Source: JBOHHM01 sp050725495 (GTDB taxonomy: Bacteria; Pseudomonadota; Gammaproteobacteria; Burkholderiales; Burkholderiaceae_C). From it: a DNA stretch of 11,518 nt. Location of the stretch: positions 1-11,518 of the forward strand of contig JBOHHM010000183.1 in the NCBI GenBank assembly GCA_050725495.1, read 5' to 3'. A model generated the notes under the pieces. It did no database searches. It saw only the letters and a program-made list of their open reading frames with translations, and was not told where the DNA came from. The position numbers and the translations under genes are program-made. Below are positions 6,700 to 11,518 of this stretch, one piece after another (the stretch's first letter is position 1; each line of letters starts with the position of its first letter).

Positions 6700-8154
6700 G
6701 TGTTATTGACCCTGGTCATTGTTTATTTGCTGATCACCATCGCCATCGGTGTGTATGCGGCCACGCGTGTCAAGAATACGGCGGATTACGCGGTTGCCGG
6801 CCGCAACCTACCGCTGGTGATGATCGTGACCACCACCTTTGCCACCTGGTTCGGCTCGGAGACGGTGCTGGGCGTGTCGGCCCGCTTCGTGTCGGGCGGG
6901 TTCGGCGCGGTGGTCGAAGACCCGTTCGGCGCCTCCATGTGCCTGGTCCTGGTGGGCCTGTTCTTCGCCTACAGGCTCTACCAGAAGAACCTGATCACGC
7001 TGGGCGACTACTACCGGCAGCGCTACGGCAAAAGCGTCGAGGTGATCTGCTCGGCCATCATCATCATCAGCTACCTGGGCTGGGTCGCGGCGCAGATCAC
7101 GGCGCTGGGGCTGGTATTCAACCTGCTGACGCAGGGCGCGGTTTCCATGTCGGTCGGCATGGTGATTGGCACCACGGTGGTTCTGGTCTACACGCTGTAC
7201 GGCGGCATGTGGTCCGTGGCGCTGACCGATTTTGTGCAGATGATCGTGATTGCGGTGGGCCTGATCGCCATCGCCTGGTTTGCCGCCGATCTGGCCGGTG
7301 GCGCCGGCAAGGTCATTGACTACGCGGCCCGCGAAGGCAAGTTCCAGTTCTTCCCGACCGGCGGGCTCCGGGAGTGGATTTTCTTTTTCGCCGCCGCGAT
7401 CACGATGATGCTGGGCTCGATTCCGCAGCAGGACGTGTTCCAGCGTGTGATGTCGGCCAAGGACGCCAAGACCGCCGTTCGCGGTCCGGTCATCGGCGGC
7501 ACCCTGTACTTCCTGTTTGCGCTGATTCCCATGTTTGTGGTGACCGCCGCTGTGCTGGTCATGCCGGATGCGGCCAAGGCGATGCTGGCCAGCGACCCGC
7601 AGAAGATCCTTCCCACGCTGGTGATGGAGAAGATGCCGGTCGTCCTGCAGGTCGCTTTCTTCGGTGCGCTGCTGTCGGCCATCATGTCCACCGCGTCGGC
7701 CACGCTGCTGGCCCCGAGCACCACGTTTGTCGAGAACATCGTGCACAACATCCGGCCCGGCATGAGTGATGCGGCCACGCTCAAAGCCATGCGGATTTCG
7801 GTGATCCTGTTCACGGCCTGCGTTCTGTCCTACGCCATCGTGATGCAGGGCAGCTCGATCTACGATCTGGTGTCGGGCGCCTATCAGGTGCCGCTGGTCG
7901 GTGCCTTCGTGCCGCTGGTCTTCGGCCTGTACTGGAAACGAGCTACCACCCAGGGTGCGCTGGCTGCGGTGGTTCTGGGCATGGGCACCTGGCTGTTGTT
8001 TGTCACCACGCCCGAATGGTCCGCAGCGTTCCCGCAGCAGCTGGCGGGCGTCCTGGCGGCGCTGGCTGGCATGCTTGGCGGTTCGCTGCTGCCGCAGTTC
8101 CTGACGGACCACAGGGGCCAGGTGCACCATTACCAGGGCAGTCCGCAGATCTAA
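6700..8154 (+). CDS. Sodium:solute symporter (SSS family), substrate unknown
   Basis: A 484-residue polytopic inner-membrane protein of the solute:sodium symporter family (TC 2.A.21). Family marks: the first helix followed by DYAVAGRNLP (29-38), the segment YGGMWSVALTDFVQMIV (167-183), IPQQDVFQRVMSAKDAKTA (241-259), and LLSAIMSTASATLLAPSTTF (324-343), where the adjacent Ser-Thr (330-331) probably corresponds to the Na+-binding pair of PutP-like transporters. About 13 hydrophobic segments can be counted by eye. The start is a GTG at 6700 with a strong GAGGAG site (6688-6693). CATAAT at 6670-6675 might be a -10 box, but no -35 partner is convincing. Neighbours do not reveal the substrate; proline, pantothenate, acetate and other carboxylates are all handled by this family. 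Confidence 0.9.
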   Translation: MLLTLVIVYLLITIAIGVYAATRVKNTADYAVAGRNLPLVMIVTTTFATWFGSETVLGVSARFVSGGFGAVVEDPFGASMCLVLVGLFFAYRLYQKNLITLGDYYRQRYGKSVEVICSAIIIISYLGWVAAQITALGLVFNLLTQGAVSMSVGMVIGTTVVLVYTLYGGMWSVALTDFVQMIVIAVGLIAIAWFAADLAGGAGKVIDYAAREGKFQFFPTGGLREWIFFFAAAITMMLGSIPQQDVFQRVMSAKDAKTAVRGPVIGGTLYFLFALIPMFVVTAAVLVMPDAAKAMLASDPQKILPTLVMEKMPVVLQVAFFGALLSAIMSTASATLLAPSTTFVENIVHNIRPGMSDAATLKAMRISVILFTACVLSYAIVMQGSSIYDLVSGAYQVPLVGAFVPLVFGLYWKRATTQGALAAVVLGMGTWLLFVTTPEWSAAFPQQLAGVLAALAGMLGGSLLPQFLTDHRGQVHHYQGSPQI

Positions 8155-8175
8155 GGCGCGGCCACCCGGCGTGGC

Positions 8176-8199
8176 GGGGGTGCAGGGGCTGGGCTGGGG
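8176..8199 (+). other. G-quadruplex motif upstream of the fmdB -10 box
   Basis: Four G-runs on the + strand, 8176-8180 (5 G), 8185-8188 (4), 8191-8193 (3) and 8196-8199 (4), are separated by loops of 4, 2 and 2 nt. This satisfies the usual G3+N1-7 rule for a G-quadruplex. It lies where the -35 element of the promoter with TATAAT at 8221 would be expected. Formation in the cell is inference. Confidence 0.5.
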
Positions 8200-8220
8200 C
8201 TGGAAATTCCGGCTGCCGCT

Positions 8221-8226
8221 TATAAT
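8221..8226 (+). promoter_or_regulatory. Perfect -10 box (TATAAT) for fmdB-DUF502-aspS
   Basis: TATAAT matches the sigma-70 -10 consensus in full, in an AT-rich patch of otherwise GC-rich DNA. It lies 35 nt before the fmdB ATG, predicting transcription from about 8233 and a leader of about 30 nt. The position 17 nt upstream (GGCTGG, 8198-8203) is a poor -35 and overlaps the G-rich tract, so an activator or a DNA-structure effect may matter. The transcript probably covers fmdB, the DUF502 gene and aspS. Confidence 0.6.
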
Positions 8227-8261
8227 TAAAAGTTTTGCACACTTCATTCGCCTTTAGAGCC

Positions 8262-8600
8262 ATGCCCATCTACGCCTACAAATGCGAGTCCTGCGGCCTA
8301 GCCAAGGACGTTTTACAAAAAATCTCCGATGCGCCTCTGACCGACTGCCCCCATTGCGGCGCTCCGGCTTTCAAGAAACAGCTGACCGCGGCCGGTTTCC
8401 AGCTCAAGGGCTCGGGCTGGTATGTCACCGATTTCCGGGGCGGCAGTGCGTCCAGCGGGACCAGTGCGCCGGCGACCGAGTCCAAGACTGACTCCCCAGC
8501 CGATGGCAAACCGTCCGATGCGGTGTCCAGTGCGGCCCCCAGCGAGGCAGCGCCTGCTGCATCGGCGGGCGGTTGCGGCACATCCTGTGCCTGCCACTGA
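8262..8600 (+). CDS. FmdB-family zinc ribbon protein
   Basis: A 112-residue protein that starts with the typical MPIYAYKC and carries a zinc ribbon of two CxxC pairs (C8/C11 and C29/C32). GFQLKGSGWYVTDF (45-58) follows, a conserved tail of this family. The rest (about 60-104) is a Ser/Ala/Pro-rich, probably disordered linker ending in a Cys/His cluster, C105-x3-C109-A-C111-H112, which may bind a second metal (inference). FmdB was named as a putative regulator of formamidase genes, but the role of these short proteins is unsettled. The ATG at 8262 is chosen because it gives the family N-terminus; a TTG nine codons upstream would add residues not seen in the family. It is first in the operon, 9 nt before the DUF502 gene. 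Confidence 0.9.
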   Translation: MPIYAYKCESCGLAKDVLQKISDAPLTDCPHCGAPAFKKQLTAAGFQLKGSGWYVTDFRGGSASSGTSAPATESKTDSPADGKPSDAVSSAAPSEAAPAASAGGCGTSCACH

Positions 8601-8609
8601 AAGACCTGG

Positions 8610-9230
8610 ATGGCTGCCTTGAGGAAATGGGTCTTGGCCGGGCTGCTGGTGATTGTTCCGGTGGCCATCACGGTCTGGGTGCTCGAGTGGATTGTCAGCA
8701 CGCTGGACAAGACCCTGCTCATCCTGCCGGCTGATTGGCAACCCGACAAGCTGCTGGGCTTTCACCTGCCAGGCCTGGGCGTGCTGCTGGCCCTGACCAT
8801 CTTGCTGGTGGTCGGTGGTACGGCGAGCAATTTTTTCGGCAGGAAGCTGGTCAACTGGTGGCATGCGCTGCTGCACCGCATTCCGGTCGTCCGGTCGATC
8901 TACTCGGGCGTCAAGCAGGTGTCGGACACGCTGTTTTCAGAGAACGGCAATGCTTTTCGCAAAGCGGTGCTGGTGCAATGGCCGCGTGAAGGAGCCTGGA
9001 CCATCGCTTTCGTGACCGGTGTGCCCGGCGGGGACACGGCCAATCACTTGCAGGGTGACTACCTGAGTGTCTATGTGCCGACCACGCCCAACCCGACCGG
9101 GGGCTACTTCGTCATGCTCAGGAAGAGCGACTGCATCGAACTCAAGATGAGCGTGGATGACGCGCTCAAGTACATCGTTTCCATGGGCGTCGTCGTTCCC
9201 GGCGGCCCGGTCAATTCCAATATCAAGTAA
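8610..9230 (+). CDS. DUF502 family inner-membrane protein
   Basis: A 206-residue protein with two hydrophobic segments (about 6-28 and 54-76) joined by a short loop, then a soluble C-terminal domain. The signature stretch is RIPVVRSIYSGVKQVSDTLF (90-109), followed by FRKAVLVQWPREGAWTIAFVTG (116-137) and VYVPTTPNPTGGYFVML (154-170), all typical of DUF502. The family is widespread in bacteria and related proteins occur in plants; the biochemical function is not established. It sits 9 nt after fmdB and 29 nt before aspS, so the three genes probably form one transcript. The ATG at 8610 puts a basic residue pair (R5, K6) before the first helix, as expected for membrane insertion. Confidence 0.9.
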   Translation: MAALRKWVLAGLLVIVPVAITVWVLEWIVSTLDKTLLILPADWQPDKLLGFHLPGLGVLLALTILLVVGGTASNFFGRKLVNWWHALLHRIPVVRSIYSGVKQVSDTLFSENGNAFRKAVLVQWPREGAWTIAFVTGVPGGDTANHLQGDYLSVYVPTTPNPTGGYFVMLRKSDCIELKMSVDDALKYIVSMGVVVPGGPVNSNIK

Positions 9231-9259
9231 TGCGCCCCTGACGGCGCCGGAAATTCCCT

Positions 9260-11065
9260 ATGGCTATGCGTTCCCACTATTGCGGTCTTGTGACCGAGGC
9301 CCTGCTGGGCCAAACCGTCACCCTGTGCGGCTGGGTCAACCGCCGCCGCGACCATGGTGGCGTGATCTTCGTCGACCTGCGCGACCGTGAGGGCTATGTG
9401 CAGGTGGTCTGCGATCCGGACCGCGCCGAGATGTTCAAGGCCGCTGAAGGCCTGCGCAACGAGTTTTGCGTGCAGATCAAGGGCCTGGTGCGCGCGCGCC
9501 CCGAAGGCACGGTCAACGAGCATCTCAAAAGCGGACGGATCGAAGTGCTGTGCCACGAACTGACGGTGCTCAACCCGTCTGTCACGCCGCCGTTCCAGCT
9601 CGATGACGACAATCTCTCCGAGACCACGCGTCTCACGCACCGGGTGCTGGATCTGCGCCGCCCCTACATGCAGAACAACCTGATGCTGCGCTACCGCGTG
9701 GCCATGGAAGTGCGCAAGTTCCTCGATGCCCACGGCTTCATCGACATCGAAACCCCCATGCTCGGCAAGTCCACGCCCGAGGGCGCGCGCGACTACCTGG
9801 TGCCCAGCCGCGTGCATGACGGCATGTTCTTCGCCCTGCCGCAGTCGCCCCAGCTGTTCAAGCAGCTCTTGATGGTGGCCGGCTACGACCGCTACTACCA
9901 GATCACCAAGTGCTTCCGCGACGAGGACCTGCGCGCCGACCGCCAGCCCGAGTTCACGCAGATCGATATCGAAACCTCGTTCCTGGGCGAGCAGGACATC
10001 CGCGACTTGTTCCAGGGCATGATCACGACGGTGTTCAGGAACACGCTGAATGTCGAACTTGGCGAGTTCCCGGTCATGACCTATGCCGAAGCCATGCACC
10101 GCTATGGCTCGGACAAGCCCGACCTGCGCGTCAAGCTCGAATTCACCGAGCTCACCGACGTGATGGCCGATGTGGACTTCAAGGTGTTCTCCGGCGCCGC
10201 CACCATGAAGGGCGGCCGCGTCGTGGCCCTGCGCGTGCCGGGCGGCGCCAGGGAGGGCAGCGGCATGAGCCGCGGCGAGATCGACGGCTACGCCGAGTTC
10301 GTGAAGATCTATGGCGCCAAAGGCCTGGCCTGGATCAAGGTCAATGAAATCGCCAAGGGCCGCGAAGGATTGCAGTCGCCGATCGTGAAGAACCTGCACG
10401 ACAGGGCTCTCGACGCCATCCTCGCGCGCACCGGCGCGCAGGACGGCGACCTGCTGTTCTTCGGCGCCGACAAGGCCAAGATCGTCAACGACGCGATCGG
10501 CGCCCTGCGCCTCAAGGTCGGCCACAGCGAGTTTGGCAAGAAGAACGGCCTGTTCGAGAAGGCCTGGCGCCCGCTGTGGGTGGTGGACTTTCCGATGTTC
10601 GAGTTCGACGAAGAAGCCCAGCGCTACAACGCGGTGCACCACCCCTTCACCGCTCCCAAGGACGGCCACGAGGACTGGATGGACACGGCGCCCGAGAAGT
10701 GCGTCTCCAAGGCCTACGACATGGTGCTCAACGGCTGGGAGCTCGGCGGCGGCTCGGTGCGTATCCATCAGGCCGAGGTGCAGAGCAAGGTGTTCGATGC
10801 GCTCAAGATCAGCCCCGAAGATGCGCAGGCCAAGTTCGGTTTCCTGCTCGACGCGCTGCAGTACGGCGCCCCGCCGCATGGCGGCCTGGCCTTCGGCCTG
10901 GACCGCATCGTGACGCTGATGGCCGGCGCCGAATCGATCCGCGACGTGATCGCCTTCCCCAAAACCCAGCGCGCCCAGGACTTGCTGACACAAGCGCCCA
11001 GCTCGGTCGACGAGAAGCAGCTGCGCGAACTGCACATCAGGCTGCGCAATCCGGCTGCGGCCTGA
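9260..11065 (+). CDS. aspS: Aspartyl-tRNA synthetase, probably nondiscriminating (Asp/Asn)
   Basis: A 601-residue bacterial-type class IIb synthetase that charges tRNA with aspartate. It has an N-terminal OB-fold anticodon domain (about 1-105; CGWVNRRRDHGG, VDLRDREG), then the catalytic core with IETPMLGKSTPEGARDYLVP (163-182), the aspartate-binding QSPQLFK (195-201), motif 2 FRDEDLRADRQPEFTQ (219-234), the bacterial GAD insertion domain (roughly 285-420) and motif 3 GLAFGLDR (542-549). His32 (E. coli has Leu in RRRDL) and Gly83 (E. coli has Lys in RDEKN) match the residues reported for the nondiscriminating Pseudomonas enzyme, suggesting it also charges tRNA-Asn for GatCAB. The ATG at 9260 is used; Met3 is an alternative. 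A hairpin follows the stop. Confidence 0.97.
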   Translation: MAMRSHYCGLVTEALLGQTVTLCGWVNRRRDHGGVIFVDLRDREGYVQVVCDPDRAEMFKAAEGLRNEFCVQIKGLVRARPEGTVNEHLKSGRIEVLCHELTVLNPSVTPPFQLDDDNLSETTRLTHRVLDLRRPYMQNNLMLRYRVAMEVRKFLDAHGFIDIETPMLGKSTPEGARDYLVPSRVHDGMFFALPQSPQLFKQLLMVAGYDRYYQITKCFRDEDLRADRQPEFTQIDIETSFLGEQDIRDLFQGMITTVFRNTLNVELGEFPVMTYAEAMHRYGSDKPDLRVKLEFTELTDVMADVDFKVFSGAATMKGGRVVALRVPGGAREGSGMSRGEIDGYAEFVKIYGAKGLAWIKVNEIAKGREGLQSPIVKNLHDRALDAILARTGAQDGDLLFFGADKAKIVNDAIGALRLKVGHSEFGKKNGLFEKAWRPLWVVDFPMFEFDEEAQRYNAVHHPFTAPKDGHEDWMDTAPEKCVSKAYDMVLNGWELGGGSVRIHQAEVQSKVFDALKISPEDAQAKFGFLLDALQYGAPPHGGLAFGLDRIVTLMAGAESIRDVIAFPKTQRAQDLLTQAPSSVDEKQLRELHIRLRNPAAA

Positions 11066-11067
11066 TG

Positions 11068-11085
11068 AGCCTCTTGAAAGAGGCT
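11068..11085 (+). other. 8-bp hairpin just after aspS stop
   Basis: AGCCTCTT (11068-11075) pairs exactly with AAGAGGCT (11078-11085); the nominal 2-nt loop would open to 4 nt. No U-tract follows, so it is not a classic terminator by itself, but it may protect the 3' end of the aspS message. Confidence 0.4.
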
Positions 11086-11097
11086 TGAGGCAGAATC

Positions 11098-11122
11098 AAA
11101 GGGCGCCGCATCGGTGCCCTTT
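11098..11122 (+). terminator. Candidate rho-independent terminator of aspS, abutting nudB start
   Basis: AAAGGGCGCC (11098-11107) pairs with GGTGCCCTTT (11113-11122) around GCATC, giving a 10-bp stem with one G-U pair, followed by GTT. The U-run is mostly inside the stem, so strength is uncertain. The hairpin ends 4 nt before the nudB ATG and would cover its ribosome-binding region. Confidence 0.5.
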
Positions 11123-11126
11123 GTTC

Positions 11127-11518
11127 ATGGCCAAGGCTTTCAAAATCCCTGAATCCGTGCTGGTGGTGATCCACACGCCGGCGCTCGACGTGCTGCTGAT
11201 CCGGCGTGCCGATGCGCTGGACTACTGGCAGTCGGTCACCGGCAGCAAGGACCATGTGGACGAGGATTGGCGGCACACGGCGGTGCGCGAGGTGCTGGAA
11301 GAAACGGGCATCGCCTGCGGCCCGGGCACGCCGCTGGCCGCCGGCCTGCGCGACTGGGGGCTGGAGAATGTGTACGACATTTACCCGCAGTGGCGGCACC
11401 GCTATGCGCCTGGCGTCACACGCAATACCGAGCGCCTGTTCGGCCTGCGGGTGCCGGCCGGCACGCCGGTCGCGCTCAGTCCGCGCGAGCACACGGCCTA
11501 CCAGTGGCTGCCCTGGCG
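11127..11518 (+). CDS. nudB: Dihydroneopterin triphosphate diphosphatase NudB (partial at 3' end)
   Basis: The first 130 residues are visible and the gene runs off the window. It is a Nudix hydrolase: Nudix box from G39 (GSKDHVDEDW...AVREVLEETGI, 39-62) with R54, E55, E58 and E59 in place. The Gly-to-Glu spacing is six residues rather than the common five. WQSVTGS (34-40) and RHRYAPGVTRNTE (90-102) are specific to NudB, which removes pyrophosphate from dihydroneopterin triphosphate in folate synthesis. The ATG at 11127 gives the usual length before the Nudix box, but no Shine-Dalgarno is visible, and a hairpin ends 4 nt upstream. NudB next to aspS is a familiar order in this bacterial group (from memory). 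Confidence 0.9.
   Translation, partial: MAKAFKIPESVLVVIHTPALDVLLIRRADALDYWQSVTGSKDHVDEDWRHTAVREVLEETGIACGPGTPLAAGLRDWGLENVYDIYPQWRHRYAPGVTRNTERLFGLRVPAGTPVALSPREHTAYQWLPW

Noticed and set aside
8161..8175. GCCAC-CCGGC-GTGGC as terminator of the symporter gene
   Set aside because: Only a 5-bp stem and no U-tract; too weak to call.
9104..11035. Very long open frame on the minus strand opposite aspS (also opposite the symporter at 6808-8247 and ubiB at 5712-6719)
   Set aside because: These are mirror frames typical of GC-rich codon use. Their translations are His/Arg/Gln-rich with no recognisable domain, and the + strand genes are certain.
1..11518. Search for a defence, toxin-antitoxin, CRISPR or phage system
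   Set aside because: No array, integrase, transposase, methylase or toxin-like gene is visible; the gene content is housekeeping.

Overview
The window is GC-rich and tightly packed, with every gene on the + strand. The proteins look like those of an aerobic betaproteobacterium, most likely a Comamonadaceae member (Polaromonas/Rhodoferax/Variovorax/Acidovorax group). This rests on recognising protein families and gene order by eye, not on a database search. No phage, IS, CRISPR array, tRNA or rRNA gene was seen, and no gap without a gene exceeds about 170 bases.

Layout. (1) 1-1626: C-terminal part of a large FAD-linked oxidoreductase/iron-sulfur protein (two 4Fe-4S motifs, two CCG cysteine-rich modules), running in from outside the window. 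It is followed at once by a HIT-family protein (1630-2079) and a DUF971 protein (2110-2523). (2) 2695-6656: a ubiquinone block of ubiE, a signal-peptide Tim44-like membrane protein, ubiJ and ubiB, with ubiJ and ubiB overlapping by ATGA. (3) 6700-8154: a sodium:solute symporter of unknown substrate. (4) 8262-11518: fmdB-like zinc ribbon, DUF502 membrane protein, aspS (nondiscriminating type by two marker residues) and the start of nudB, read from a perfect TATAAT box at 8221.

How the genes fit together. UbiE makes the C-methylation step of ubiquinone/menaquinone synthesis, UbiJ is the lipid-binding accessory factor of the Ubi complex, and UbiB is the membrane ATPase/kinase-like protein needed for quinone handling. 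The oxidoreductase upstream may feed electrons to quinone. Translation (aspS) and folate synthesis (nudB) follow in the last block.

The region is mainly housekeeping and I do not see a clear new multi-gene system. The most unusual object is a palindromic element of about 81 bp inside the first gene (1106-1193). It carries two strong hairpins, is flanked by a 7-bp direct repeat and keeps the reading frame, adding about 27 residues between two protein modules. This resembles the in-frame palindromic elements known from Rickettsia. A second hairpin lies in the same reading frame at the window edge (8-28). Other points are a G-quadruplex motif just upstream of the fmdB -10 box, a hairpin that abuts the nudB start codon, and a Tim44-like gene placed inside the ubi block.
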